From assembly GCA_964577255.1 (NCBI GenBank), contig CAZNYM010000005.1, forward strand, positions 16,087 through 80,086: 64,000 bases of DNA, written 5' to 3'. The translations under genes were made by a program, and so were the position numbers. This document shows positions 47,794 to 56,827 of this stretch, in pieces (the stretch's first letter is position 1; every line of letters starts with the position of its first letter). The notes below the pieces were generated by a model that was given only the letters and a program-made list of their open reading frames with translations, was not told the origin of the DNA and did not search any database. Source of the DNA: Micavibrio_C sp964577255. Lineage in GTDB: Bacteria > Pseudomonadota > Alphaproteobacteria > Micavibrionales > Micavibrionaceae.

Positions 47794-49023
47794 ATGAGTG
47801 CCGCGCCAACCTTACCCCAGGGCAAGCTTCCTGTCATCATGCAGGTCATTCCCGAACTGAGCGCCGGCGGCGCCGAACAGGGCTGCATCGATATCGCCAT
47901 CGAGCTGGTGCGTTCGGGCGCGAAAGCCATCGTGGTATCACATGGCGGCAACCGTACTCCCGAAATCCTGCGTGCCGGGGTCAGCCATGTCAACCTGCCG
48001 GTTGACAGCAAAAATCCGCTAACCATGATTCGCAATATCGGCCGCCTGCGCAAACTCATCAAGAAGCACGACGTCGACATCGTGCACGCGCGCAGCCGCG
48101 CCCCGGCCTGGAGCGCCCTTTACGCCTGCCGCGGCACCCGGGCACGGTTCATGACCACCTGCCATGCCGCCTATAATTTCAAGGACGGATTCAAGCGGCT
48201 ATACAACGGCTCGATCGCGCGCGGCGAGCGCGTGATCGCGATTTCACATTTCATCGCCGGCTACCTGCAGAAAAACTACCGCATCGACCCGCGCAATATC
48301 CGCGTGGTTCATAACGGCATCGCGCTCGAGAAATTCCACCCCAGCACGGTCTCGCCCGAGCGCCTGATCCGGCTGATGCGCGAATGGCGCCTGCCCGACG
48401 GTGCCAGCGTGGTGATGATGCCCGCGCGCATGACGCGCTGGAAAGGACACCATGTCCTGATCGAGGCGATGACGCATCTCAATCGCCCGGATCTGATCTG
48501 CGTGCTGATCGGCGACGACCAGGGCCGCAAGGATTACCGCCTCGAGCTTGAGAATACGGTGCGGGAGAAGGGGCTCGAGGGCCGCGTGCGCGTGGTCAAT
48601 CACTGCGCCGACATGCCCGCCGCCTATATGATCGCGACCGCCGTCGTCTGCGCTTCGATCGAGCCCGAAGGGTTCGGCCGGGTGCCGGTCGAGGCCCAGG
48701 CTATGGGTCGCCCGGTGGTGGCGAGCGACCATGGCGGCGCGCGCGAAACCGTGGTGCGCGGCGAGACCGGCTGGCTGGTGCCGCCCAACGACGCGCAGGC
48801 GCTGGCGCAGGCGCTCGAGGAAATGCTGGCGCTCGACGATCACAAGCGCGCGGTCCTTGCCACCCGCGCCATGGGGCATGTGGCGGCGCATTTCACCCGC
48901 GAGAAGATGGCGGATGAAACCCTCAACGTCTACGCCGAACTGCTTCAGGAACGCATGGCCAATCCGCAGACGCTGACGCGACGCGCCGGCCCGCTTTCAT
49001 CCATCGCTACCGCCGCCGAATGA
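47794..49023 (+). CDS. GT4 family glycosyltransferase
   Basis: 409 residues, GT-B fold. N-terminal acceptor domain with the Gly-rich loop PELSAGGAEQGCIDIA, and C-terminal donor domain with ASIEPEGFGRVPVEAQAMG carrying the EX7E motif of retaining glycosyltransferases. Probably builds a surface glycan or LPS core sugar in the cytoplasm. Overlaps the next gene by 4 bases, forming a two-gene glycosyltransferase operon. Divergent from the hydrolase. Confidence 0.9.
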   Translation: MSAAPTLPQGKLPVIMQVIPELSAGGAEQGCIDIAIELVRSGAKAIVVSHGGNRTPEILRAGVSHVNLPVDSKNPLTMIRNIGRLRKLIKKHDVDIVHARSRAPAWSALYACRGTRARFMTTCHAAYNFKDGFKRLYNGSIARGERVIAISHFIAGYLQKNYRIDPRNIRVVHNGIALEKFHPSTVSPERLIRLMREWRLPDGASVVMMPARMTRWKGHHVLIEAMTHLNRPDLICVLIGDDQGRKDYRLELENTVREKGLEGRVRVVNHCADMPAAYMIATAVVCASIEPEGFGRVPVEAQAMGRPVVASDHGGARETVVRGETGWLVPPNDAQALAQALEEMLALDDHKRAVLATRAMGHVAAHFTREKMADETLNVYAELLQERMANPQTLTRRAGPLSSIATAAE

Positions 49024-49973
49024 CGGATCGCGGCAACATCCTCGTCATCAAGCTGGGTGCGCTCGGCGATTTCATCCAGGCCCTCGGGCCCATGCAGGCG
49101 ATCCGCCGTCATCATCCGCAATCCCGCATCACGCTTCTGACGACCAAACCTTTCGCGGCGCTGGCGCGGGAATGCGGCGCTTTCGACGATGTGTGGATCG
49201 ACACGCGCCCGCGCTGGCATTCCGTTGGCGGCTGGCTTGCCCTGCGCGCGCGCCTCAACGGCGGCGCTTTCGCGCGCGTTTACGACCTGCAGAACAATGA
49301 CCGCACCGGTTTTTATCTGCGGCTGTTTTCGCCGCGCCCGGAATGGGTGGGGGCGGCGGCCGGCGCCTCGCACCGCAACACCGATCCGGCGCGCACAGGC
49401 GGCACCGCGCTCGCCGGCCACCGCCAGACCCTGAAGCTTGCCGGCATCGACAACGTCGTGCCTGACGATTTTTCCTGGGTGAAAACCTCACCCGACGACC
49501 TGCTGCACGGGAAAGGCATAACACCGCCTTATGTGCTGCTGGTTCCGGGCGCATCGCCGCGGCACCCGGAAAAACGCTGGCCCGCCGCGCGTTTCGGCGC
49601 GGTGGCCGCATGGCTGCACGGCCGGGGCTATCGCCCGGTCATCCTCGGCACGGAGGCAGAAAAACCGTTGGCGCGGGAGATTAAAACGCTGTGCCCCGAA
49701 GCCGCCGACTTGACGGGACAAACGAGCATTCCTGAAATCGCGGTGCTGGCGCGCGGCGCGGCGGCAGCGCTTGCGAACGACACCGGCCCGGCGCACGTCA
49801 TCTCCGCCGCCGGATGCCCGGTCGCAGTTTTATTTTCGCGCCACAGCCTGCCGTACCGGCACGCGCCGGAAGGAAACCATGTCACGGTGATCAGGGAAGA
49901 TATTCTGGATACGCTGGCAGCCGAAAGAGTTCAGGACGCACTCGCCGCTATTTTCCGCCCACGAAAGGGTTGA
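49020..49973 (+). CDS. GT9 (heptosyltransferase-like) glycosyltransferase
   Basis: 317 residues. GT9 marks: ILVIKLGALGDFIQALG at the N-terminus, LLVPGASPRHPEKRWPAARF in the middle and ALANDTGPAHVISAAGCPV near the end. Family members transfer heptoses to LPS inner core (WaaC/WaaF). With the GT4 enzyme it suggests LPS core assembly. The 3' end overlaps the convergent ArsR gene by 26 bases. Confidence 0.9.
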   Translation: MTDRGNILVIKLGALGDFIQALGPMQAIRRHHPQSRITLLTTKPFAALARECGAFDDVWIDTRPRWHSVGGWLALRARLNGGAFARVYDLQNNDRTGFYLRLFSPRPEWVGAAAGASHRNTDPARTGGTALAGHRQTLKLAGIDNVVPDDFSWVKTSPDDLLHGKGITPPYVLLVPGASPRHPEKRWPAARFGAVAAWLHGRGYRPVILGTEAEKPLAREIKTLCPEAADLTGQTSIPEIAVLARGAAAALANDTGPAHVISAAGCPVAVLFSRHSLPYRHAPEGNHVTVIREDILDTLAAERVQDALAAIFRPRKG

Positions 49974-50289
49974 GGGCCAGACCGCCACCCTCCTTTTCCG
50001 GCGTGCAGACATCGTAAAGCGTGCGCAGGATCGCTTCGGTGGCTTTGTCGTCGAGAGAGTAAAAGATTGTCTGCCCCTCGCGACGGGTTTTGACCAGTCC
50101 GTCGGCGCGCAGGCGCGCCAGGTGCTGCGACATCGCCGATTGACTCAATCCCGCGATTCCCTCGAGCTCCCCGACATTCTTCTCCCCCTGATGCAAAGCG
50201 CAGATAATCAGGAGCCGTTTCTCGTTCGATAACGCTTTCAGAAGATTGACGGCGGTGTCTATGTGACGTTCGACTTCCTTAATATCCAT
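49948..50289 (-). CDS. ArsR family regulator, BigR/SqrR-like
   Basis: 113 residues, winged helix (ALSNEKRLLIICALHQGEK, GLSQSAMSQHLARLRADGL, TRREGQTIFYSL). Two cysteines, Cys30 in LLIIC and Cys95 in LYDVC, occupy places comparable to the redox pair of BigR/SqrR/YgaV, which sense persulfide by forming a di- or polysulfide bridge. Metal-binding motifs of classic ArsR are missing. So a sulfur- or redox-responsive repressor is my inference. No sulfide-oxidation gene is adjacent; it may act on itself or elsewhere. Confidence 0.85.
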   Translation of the reverse strand: MDIKEVERHIDTAVNLLKALSNEKRLLIICALHQGEKNVGELEGIAGLSQSAMSQHLARLRADGLVKTRREGQTIFYSLDDKATEAILRTLYDVCTPEKEGGGLALNPFVGGK

Positions 50290-50296
50290 GTCGTCC

Positions 50297-50322
50297 GCGT
50301 GTTTTCACACGCTATTATAATA
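50297..50322 (-). promoter_or_regulatory. leader dyad and -10 box of the ArsR gene
   Basis: A perfect inverted repeat GCGTGT-TTTC-ACACGC (50297-50312) abuts a palindromic TATTATAATA (50313-50322) that contains a TATAAT -10 on the minus strand. They lie just upstream of the regulator ATG in very AT-rich DNA, the expected place for an autoregulatory operator. Confidence 0.4.
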
Positions 50323-50380
50323 TAAAATACATTTTTTTATTATCCTCCCGTGCCCGGGAAAAGGCAATCCCTGTCCTCTC

Positions 50381-51148
50381 TCAGGCGCGGCGCGGCTTGG
50401 AAGGCGCGCTTTTTGTAAGTTTTTCACGGAGCTTAGGCGGCAAAATCCCGACAAACCGCACAAAAGTATAGGTTGGCCAGGGGAAGGCGATTCGTCCGCG
50501 CCCCGCCGCCAATCCCGCGACGATGAGCGCCGCCGCTTCGTTCGCTTTCATCAGGAACGGCATCGGAAACGGATTAACATCCGTCATCGGTGTGGCGATG
50601 AAGCCGGGGCAGATGACGCTGACGCATACGTTATGCGGCGCCAGCGCCGGACGCAGCGCCTCGCCGTAATAACGCACCGCCGCCTTGGACGCGCTATAGG
50701 CGGGCGCGCCTGGCCAGCCGCTGAAGCCGGCAAGCGAACTCATCAGCGCCACCTGGCCCCGTTTGCGTGCGATCATGCGCGGGATGACGGGACCAATCGT
50801 ATTCAGGACGCCCATGAGGTTGGTTTCAAAGATCAGATGGTCGCCATCCAGGCCGCCCTGCGCGATATTGCCGCTGGTGCCGCCCGAAATGCCGGCATTG
50901 GCGATGACAAGGTCAAGCGGATGACGGTCGTCGGCGTCTTCGATCCAGCGCTTCATTGCTGCACGGTCGCCGACTGGAATAAGCGCGGTATGAACAAGCG
51001 CGCCCCGCTCCCGACAAGCCGCAGCCGTTTTGCTCAGGCGATTTTCATCGCGGCCATGCAGGAGTAAAACCGCTTCCGGCGCGGCATAAGCTTGCGCCAT
51101 CGCCGCGCCGATGCCGCTTGAGGCGCCGGTGATGAGGATATTACGCAT
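50381..51148 (-). CDS. short-chain dehydrogenase/reductase
   Basis: 255 residues. Classical SDR: NAD(P) loop LITGASSGIGAAMA (TGxxxGIG), LVIANAGISG (NAG), catalytic Ser in VALMSSLAGFSG and YxxxK in PAYSASKAAVRYY. The hydrophobic C-terminal end (TYTFVRFVGILPPKL) hints at membrane association. Substrate unknown. It overlaps the kinase-like gene by 8 bases. Confidence 0.9.
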   Translation of the reverse strand: MRNILITGASSGIGAAMAQAYAAPEAVLLLHGRDENRLSKTAAACRERGALVHTALIPVGDRAAMKRWIEDADDRHPLDLVIANAGISGGTSGNIAQGGLDGDHLIFETNLMGVLNTIGPVIPRMIARKRGQVALMSSLAGFSGWPGAPAYSASKAAVRYYGEALRPALAPHNVCVSVICPGFIATPMTDVNPFPMPFLMKANEAAALIVAGLAAGRGRIAFPWPTYTFVRFVGILPPKLREKLTKSAPSKPRRA

Positions 51149-51722
51149 GCGCGCCGTCGATACGCTTTTTGTATTCGACGAAAGCTTGATCGAAAGCGCG
51201 GGTCACGTCGTCGGGCGCCTTGTGTGAGGTGTTGATAACCAGATCGAAGTTTTTCGGATCGCTGATGTCGACGCCGTAAAGATCCTGATAGCGCTTGATC
51301 TCGCTTTTCTTGCGGCGGGCCACTTCGTCGATGGCGGTTTCAAGGTCGGGGAACTGCTCGCGCAGCTCGGCGGTGTCCTTGAAAATGCGAGCGACCGCGA
51401 CGTCGGGGTCGACCGTCAGGCGGATCTTCAGGGTCTTTTTGACGAAGTGCCAGGCCATGCGCGAATCAAGGATCAGGCTTTCCTCGGTGTCGTTGAGGCT
51501 GAGCAGGTAGTCGTCGACCATGCGGTCAAGCTCGGCCTGCTTCTCTGCCATCTCGTTGAGCGCGGTAACGGAAATGCCCTTTTCCGCTGCCAGCTTGCGG
51601 AAGATGTTGCCGGTGGTGATCATGCGGAAGCCCGTCTTCTCGGCGACGGCCTTGGCAAAAGTGCTTTTGCCGCTGCCGGGGTCGCCGGTGATCGAGATGC
51701 GATAAAAAACGGGTTTTGACAT
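51141..51722 (-). CDS. cytidylate kinase-like NMP kinase
   Basis: 193 residues from the ATG at 51722 (GGGGGA upstream). P-loop ISITGDPGSGKSTFAKA near residues 9-25 and the NMP-binding region FRMITTGNIFRKLA. The SRMAWHFVKK stretch resembles archaeal-type CMP kinase and the bacterial cytidylate kinase-like family rather than the usual long Cmk. May phosphorylate CMP/dCMP or serve another nucleotide. Just downstream of rsmA on the same strand. Confidence 0.78.
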   Translation of the reverse strand: MSKPVFYRISITGDPGSGKSTFAKAVAEKTGFRMITTGNIFRKLAAEKGISVTALNEMAEKQAELDRMVDDYLLSLNDTEESLILDSRMAWHFVKKTLKIRLTVDPDVAVARIFKDTAELREQFPDLETAIDEVARRKKSEIKRYQDLYGVDISDPKNFDLVINTSHKAPDDVTRAFDQAFVEYKKRIDGAHA

Positions 51723-51755
51723 GATCCCCCTTCTTAGGGGGGACGGACGCAAGAA

Positions 51756-52616
51756 TCAAGGGTTCAGGGTCTCAAGAACGCGGGCCATGCGGATAAAATC
51801 GGCCGCTGCCAGCTGTTCGGCGCGCAGATTGCCGTCGATCCCGGCTTTTTCCAGCAGGCCGGGCCAGGGCTTGAGCGTCGCGCGCAGCATCTTGCGGCGC
51901 TGGCCGAAGGCGGCCGCGGTCAGTTTCTCCACCGTGGTGAAGGAGGGCTGTGGAGCGGCTTCGTCCCGGCGGGGCGTCAGGCGCACGACCGTCGAGATCA
52001 CCTTGGGCGGCGGCGTGAAGACGGAGGGCGGCAGATCGAACAGTGGCTCGACCCGGCACAGCCATTGCGCCAGCACCGAAAGGCGGCCGTAAGTCTTGTT
52101 GCCTGGCGGCGCGCACAGCCGCTCCGCCACTTCTTTCTGGAACATCAGGATGAAGCGGTCGTAGCAATGGGGATCGGCCGCCAGTTGCGCAAGCCAGCTT
52201 ACCAGCAGCACGGTGGAAATATTGTAAGGCAGATTGGCAACGATGGCGCGCGGCGCGGGCGCCACCGCTGCCAGATCACAGGAAAGGGCATCGGCATGAA
52301 GGACGCTCAGGCGCCCGCCCGCCGCCTGCTTCAGGCCTTCAAGCGCGACCACGGCGCGGGGATCGAACTCGATCGCCACAACTTTCTGCGCGCCCGCGGC
52401 CAGCAGGCTGCGCGTGAGCCCGCCCGGACCCGGGCCGATTTCAAAGACGTTCGTGCCGGACAGGTCGCCCGCCGCGCGCGCGATCTTGGCGGTGATATTG
52501 AGGTCGAGCAGGAAATTCTGGCCGAATTTCTTTTCGGCGCGCAGGTTGTGCGCGGCGATCACATCACGCAGCGGCGGAAGAGCGGAAAGCGCTTCGTTCT
52601 CAGACGCGGTATTCAA
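51756..52616 (-). CDS. rsmA: 16S rRNA (adenine1518/1519-N6)-dimethyltransferase RsmA
   Basis: 286 residues. KKFGQNFLLDLNI at the N-terminus, SAM motif VFEIGPGPGGLTRSLL, acidic loop VAIEFDPRAV and the adenine-binding NLPYNIS (the N-[LI]-P-Y motif) are all present. Dimethylates the two adenines at the 3' end of 16S rRNA. It starts 17 bases inside the end of surA, the conserved surA-rsmA order; pdxA, which usually lies between them, is absent. Confidence 0.97.
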   Translation of the reverse strand: MNTASENEALSALPPLRDVIAAHNLRAEKKFGQNFLLDLNITAKIARAAGDLSGTNVFEIGPGPGGLTRSLLAAGAQKVVAIEFDPRAVVALEGLKQAAGGRLSVLHADALSCDLAAVAPAPRAIVANLPYNISTVLLVSWLAQLAADPHCYDRFILMFQKEVAERLCAPPGNKTYGRLSVLAQWLCRVEPLFDLPPSVFTPPPKVISTVVRLTPRRDEAAPQPSFTTVEKLTAAAFGQRRKMLRATLKPWPGLLEKAGIDGNLRAEQLAAADFIRMARVLETLNP

Positions 52617-53544
52617 TGAAGGCTTCGGATTTCAGGTCGAGCAGGTGGCGGCGCTGCAGGCGGTCGAGGCGCTCGAGCCCGATGCGCTGCATGATCTCGT
52701 CGCGCGAGGGCATAACCGTGGCGTCGATGATTCGTTTTTTCTTCAGCAGCAGGATCTGATAGCCCGAAGCGGTGCGCACCGGTTCGGTGAGGTCGCCCTC
52801 GTTCATCTGTTTCAGAAGCTCGTCGAAATCGGGCGCCAGCTGGCCTTCCTGCACCCAGCCCAGGTCGCCGCCGCGTGCGGCCGTGGAGGACTGCGAAAAC
52901 TGGGCCGCGACCTTGGCGAAGGGAGCCTTGCCGCCGATCATCTCCTGGGTCAGGCGTTCGGCAAGCTGCCGCACATCCGCTTCCTCGCGCGGGCCGCCGA
53001 CCGGCAGCAATATTTCCGACACCATGTATTCGGTCTTGCCGCCGTTGCCGCGCATGCGCTCGAGCATGGCGTCGATCTCGCGGTCATTGACGCTGACCTG
53101 CGGGCGCAGCTTGCCCTGGATCACCTTCGACCAGGCGACCTGGGCGCGGATCTGATGCTCCATGGCGCGGACGGGCGCGTTCTGTGCGCGCAGGAACTCG
53201 CGAAATTTGCTTATGTCCATGTTGTTCTGTTTCGCGATCGCGGCGAAGCCGCCCTCGACTTCCTGATCGGTGACGGCGATCTCGTTGCGGGCCGCTTCCT
53301 GGATCATCAGCCGCTCCTCGACCAGCATGTTGAGAACCTGGTTCTGCAGGCGCTGACGGATTTCCGCGTTGTTGGGCATGCCCGAGGACAGCATGACAAG
53401 GCGCGTGCGCTCGTTGACGTCCGACCAGGTGATGGCGTCGTCATTCACTACGGCGGCGATGGTTTCGCTGCGCCCCGCCGCCAGCGCGGGCAGCGGCATC
53501 AGCAGAAAACCCAGCATCACGGCGGCAAGAACGTATTTTATCAT
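52600..53544 (-). CDS. surA: SurA-type periplasmic peptidyl-prolyl isomerase/chaperone
   Basis: 314 residues from the ATG at 53544, which gives a signal peptide at once (YVLAAVMLGFLLMPLPALAAG); an ATG at 53565 with better spacing to AAGG is the alternative. A SurA N-terminal domain (IAAVVNDDAITWSDV, LNMLVEERLMIQEA) is followed by one parvulin domain (FSQSSTAARGGDLGWVQEGQL, VRTASGYQILLL). E. coli SurA has two parvulin domains; one is common in alphaproteobacteria. Helps outer-membrane proteins fold. lptD is not visible. Confidence 0.9.
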   Translation of the reverse strand: MIKYVLAAVMLGFLLMPLPALAAGRSETIAAVVNDDAITWSDVNERTRLVMLSSGMPNNAEIRQRLQNQVLNMLVEERLMIQEAARNEIAVTDQEVEGGFAAIAKQNNMDISKFREFLRAQNAPVRAMEHQIRAQVAWSKVIQGKLRPQVSVNDREIDAMLERMRGNGGKTEYMVSEILLPVGGPREEADVRQLAERLTQEMIGGKAPFAKVAAQFSQSSTAARGGDLGWVQEGQLAPDFDELLKQMNEGDLTEPVRTASGYQILLLKKKRIIDATVMPSRDEIMQRIGLERLDRLQRRHLLDLKSEAFIEYRV

Positions 53545-53575
53545 GGCACGATCATCCTCGGTCATTGCGGCCTTT

Positions 53576-54526
53576 TCAGGCCTGTTTCTTGGCGGCAAAG
53601 CGGCCGCCCTGGCGATAGGTTTCAAGATAGCGCGGCAGAACGAGGCTCAGGCCCGTGGGTGCGATGCCAAGATCGGCGCAGCCGAGCGCGCCCGGCGTCA
53701 CCACGTTGTCGGTTTTAAGCGATTCGACCTGATCGGGCGTGAGCAGGGGGCGCGGCAGCAAGTTGAGGAAGAACGCCTTCAGCCTAGCCGCCCAGAACGG
53801 TACCGGCACCAGCCAGCGGCGGCGGCCGGTGTAGTAGAGAATTTTCTCGAAAACTTGGCGCAGGGTAACGGTCTCGGGTCCGCCCAGCTCGTAGATATGG
53901 CCGGCGCAGGCGGGGTTGTGCAGAGCCGTCATGACCGCCTGAGCGACGTCGCCGACATAGACAGGCTGGAATTTCGTCCGGCCGCCGCCGATCAGCGGCA
54001 GAGCCGGCGCGATCAGCGTCAGGCGCGCGAACATGTTGAAGAAATTATCCTCGGGGCCGAAGATCACGCTCGGCCGCAGGATGATGGCGCCCGGGTATTC
54101 GCGCAGCAGCGCGGTTTCGCCTTCGCGCTTGCTGCGGGCGTAGCGCGAAGGGTTGGTTTCAATCCCGAGCGCGGATACATGCACGAGCGCCTGCACGCCT
54201 TCCTGCGCGCTGATACGTCCGATCACGCCCGGCAGTTCGGCATGGAGACGCCCGAAAGTATTGCGGCGTTTTTCGAAAAGAATGCCGATCGTGTTCACAA
54301 CCGCGACCGATCCGGCGACGGCGGCGCGCAGGCTCTCGGGGTTGCGCGTGTCGCAGGCCAGGGGCACGATCTGGCCCGGCACGCCGCAGGGCTTGAGGAA
54401 GTAGGCGCTTTCGGGCGCGCGTGTCGGCACCTTGACGGTGTAGCCCGCCTGGGCCAGCAGACGCACGACATGACGGCCGACAAAGCCGGTGCCGCCGAAC
54501 ACTGTAATGGTTTCCCGTGGAGCCAT
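53576..54526 (-). CDS. complex I NDUFA9-like NAD(P)-binding protein
   Basis: 316 residues. Atypical SDR Rossmann start ITVFGGTGFVGRHVVRLL, HVSALGIETNPSRYARSKREGE with YxxxK-like spacing, ILRPSVIFGPEDNFFNMFA. This is the pattern of the NDUFA9/39-kDa family, an accessory subunit of mitochondrial complex I with bacterial relatives in alphaproteobacteria. Its bacterial role is uncertain. Upstream of surA by 31 bases on the same strand. Confidence 0.87.
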   Translation of the reverse strand: MAPRETITVFGGTGFVGRHVVRLLAQAGYTVKVPTRAPESAYFLKPCGVPGQIVPLACDTRNPESLRAAVAGSVAVVNTIGILFEKRRNTFGRLHAELPGVIGRISAQEGVQALVHVSALGIETNPSRYARSKREGETALLREYPGAIILRPSVIFGPEDNFFNMFARLTLIAPALPLIGGGRTKFQPVYVGDVAQAVMTALHNPACAGHIYELGGPETVTLRQVFEKILYYTGRRRWLVPVPFWAARLKAFFLNLLPRPLLTPDQVESLKTDNVVTPGALGCADLGIAPTGLSLVLPRYLETYRQGGRFAAKKQA

Positions 54527-54574
54527 TTTATCCTGCCTGTGAAAGATGTTAGGCCTAATATGGCGCGGGCGGAT

Positions 54575-56779
54575 TTACATGTCCAGAGGATCGACGAAGC
54601 TGTCCATCACTCTTTTGTCGCCGCCTTCGTCGAAACGGATGTCCAGCTTGCGGCCGTCGACGTTAATAATTGTACCGGTGCCGAAAGTTTCGTGAAAAAC
54701 CCGCAGGCCCCGGGTAAAGGCCCCTTCAGGGATGGCGGCGGTGGCGCGGGCGGGTTTGGCGGCCGGGGCGTTTTGCTTCAGGCCGTAGGAATCCCAGTGG
54801 CTCGAGCGCCCGGGCGCATACAGACCCGTCTGGGTGGCGGCGACGATATGACCGGGCGGCAGTTCGTCGATGAAGCGCGAGGGCAGGGCGTTGATCCAGC
54901 TACCGTACATGCGGCGCGATCCGGCGTAGGAAATCCAGGCGATTTTGCGCGCGCGCGTGAGGCCGACATACGCCAGGCGTCGTTCTTCCTCGAGCCCCTT
55001 GGTGCCGTTTTCATCCATGCTGCGCTGGCTGGGGAATAGCCCTTCCTCCCACCCCGGCAGGAACACGGCGTCGAATTCGAGCCCCTTGGCGCCGTGCAGG
55101 GTCATGATCGACACGGACTCGGTTTCGCGGCTCTGCTGGTTCTCAAGCACAAGCGCGACATGCTCGAGGAACTGCGGCAGGGATTCGAATTCGTTCATCC
55201 CGGCGACAAGCTCCTTGAGGTTCTCGACGCGGCCCGGCGCTTCGGGCGATTTGTCAGTCATCCAGAAAGTCATGTAGCCGGACTCGTCCAGCACCTGGCT
55301 GGTCAGGGCGGCGTGATGGGTGGAGGAGACCAGCGAACGCCAGCGCTCGAAATCGGCGATCAGCTTTTCAAGCGCACCCGCGACCTTGGGCTTCAGCGCG
55401 CCCGCCGCCAGCATATCCTGCACGGCTTTATATAACGGAACGTTTTGCGCGCGGGCATGGGCGTAAAGAGATTGTACGGTGGAATCGCCGATGCCGCGCT
55501 TGGGCACGTTGATGATCCGCTCGAGCGCCAGATCGTCCGCCGGCTGGTTGACGACGCGCAGGTAAGCGAGCGCATCGCGGATCTCGGCGCGCTCGTAGAA
55601 GCGCTGGCCGCCGATGACGCGGTAAGGGATGTTGAGCTGGATGAATCGTTCCTCGAATTCGCGCGTCTGGAATCCGGCGCGCACCAGCACGGCGATGCGG
55701 TCGAGCGACCATTTCTTGTTCTGCAGGGATTCGATTTCCTCGGCGACGAAGCGCGCCTCGGCTTCGCCGTCCCACAAGCCCTGCACCCGCACCTGCTCGC
55801 CGTGATCGGCATCCGACCATAAAGTTTTACCCAGGCGGCCTTCGTTATGCGCGATCACGCCGCTGGCAGCCGCCAGGATATGGCCGGTGGAGCGGTAATT
55901 CTGCTCGAGGCGGATGATCTGCGCGCCCGGGAAATCCTTTTCAAAGCGCAGGATGTTGCCCACCTCTGCGCCGCGCCAACCGTAGATCGACTGATCGTCG
56001 TCGCCGACGCAGCAGATATTGTTCGACCCCTGGGCCAGCAGCCGCAGCCAGAGATACTGTGTGCCGTTGGTGTCCTGATATTCGTCGACCATGATGTAGC
56101 GGAAGCGGCGGTGATAGTCGGCCAGGATGTCGGCGTTTTTGGGATCGCGCAGGATGCGGATGGTGTGCAGCAGCAGGTCGCCGAAATCGCAGGCGTTCAG
56201 CGTTTTCAGGCGTTCCTGATAAAGCCGGTACAATTCGGCCAGGCGTCCGTTCGCCGCGTCGCCCGCTTCGCGCGCGGGAATATTCTCGGGCCCCAGGCCC
56301 TTGTCCTTCCAGCGCTCGATGATGGCGAGCATCATGCGCGGCGCCCATTTCTTGTGATCGATATTCTGCTCTTCCATGATCTGTTTGAGCAGGCGGATCT
56401 GGTCGTCCTCGTCAAGGATGGTGAAGTTCGAAGTCAGGCCGACAAGATCGGCGTGTCTTCTCAGCATCCTTGCGGCCAGCGCGTGAAAGGTACCGAGCCA
56501 CCAGCCCTCGACGACCGCCCCGCCGAGAAGATGAGCGACGCGCGCGCGCATTTCCTGCGCCGCCTTGTTGGTGAAGGTGACGGCCAGGATCTGGTGCGGT
56601 GCGGCGCGGCCGGTGTGCAGGATGTGCGCCAGGCGCGTGGTCAGCACGCGCGTCTTGCCCGTGCCCGCACCAGCGAGGACCAGCAGCGGCCCTTCGGTTG
56701 CCAGCACGGCCTGACGCTGCGGGTCGTTGAGGCCCTGCAGATAGGGGGCTTCGGGGGTCGGGGAAAGGTTCGGCTGCAT
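54575..56779 (-). CDS. uvrD: UvrD/PcrA-type DNA helicase
   Basis: 734 residues from the ATG at 56779. Superfamily 1A motifs: Q-motif LNDPQRQAVLATEG, Walker A VLAGAGTGKTRVL, motif II IMVDEYQDTN, motif III GDDDQSIYGWRGA, motif IV LEQNYRST, motif V MTLHGAKGLEF, motif VI EERRLAYVGLTRAR. The C-terminal Tudor-like domain (LRVFHETFGTGTIIN) binds RNA polymerase in UvrD/PcrA. 3'-5' helicase for nucleotide excision and mismatch repair. Confidence 0.96.
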   Translation of the reverse strand: MQPNLSPTPEAPYLQGLNDPQRQAVLATEGPLLVLAGAGTGKTRVLTTRLAHILHTGRAAPHQILAVTFTNKAAQEMRARVAHLLGGAVVEGWWLGTFHALAARMLRRHADLVGLTSNFTILDEDDQIRLLKQIMEEQNIDHKKWAPRMMLAIIERWKDKGLGPENIPAREAGDAANGRLAELYRLYQERLKTLNACDFGDLLLHTIRILRDPKNADILADYHRRFRYIMVDEYQDTNGTQYLWLRLLAQGSNNICCVGDDDQSIYGWRGAEVGNILRFEKDFPGAQIIRLEQNYRSTGHILAAASGVIAHNEGRLGKTLWSDADHGEQVRVQGLWDGEAEARFVAEEIESLQNKKWSLDRIAVLVRAGFQTREFEERFIQLNIPYRVIGGQRFYERAEIRDALAYLRVVNQPADDLALERIINVPKRGIGDSTVQSLYAHARAQNVPLYKAVQDMLAAGALKPKVAGALEKLIADFERWRSLVSSTHHAALTSQVLDESGYMTFWMTDKSPEAPGRVENLKELVAGMNEFESLPQFLEHVALVLENQQSRETESVSIMTLHGAKGLEFDAVFLPGWEEGLFPSQRSMDENGTKGLEEERRLAYVGLTRARKIAWISYAGSRRMYGSWINALPSRFIDELPPGHIVAATQTGLYAPGRSSHWDSYGLKQNAPAAKPARATAAIPEGAFTRGLRVFHETFGTGTIINVDGRKLDIRFDEGGDKRVMDSFVDPLDM

Positions 56780-56827
56780 GCCCCTATAAATAGAGGCGCG
56801 CGCGCGGCGGGGCAAGAGTTTCGCGGA

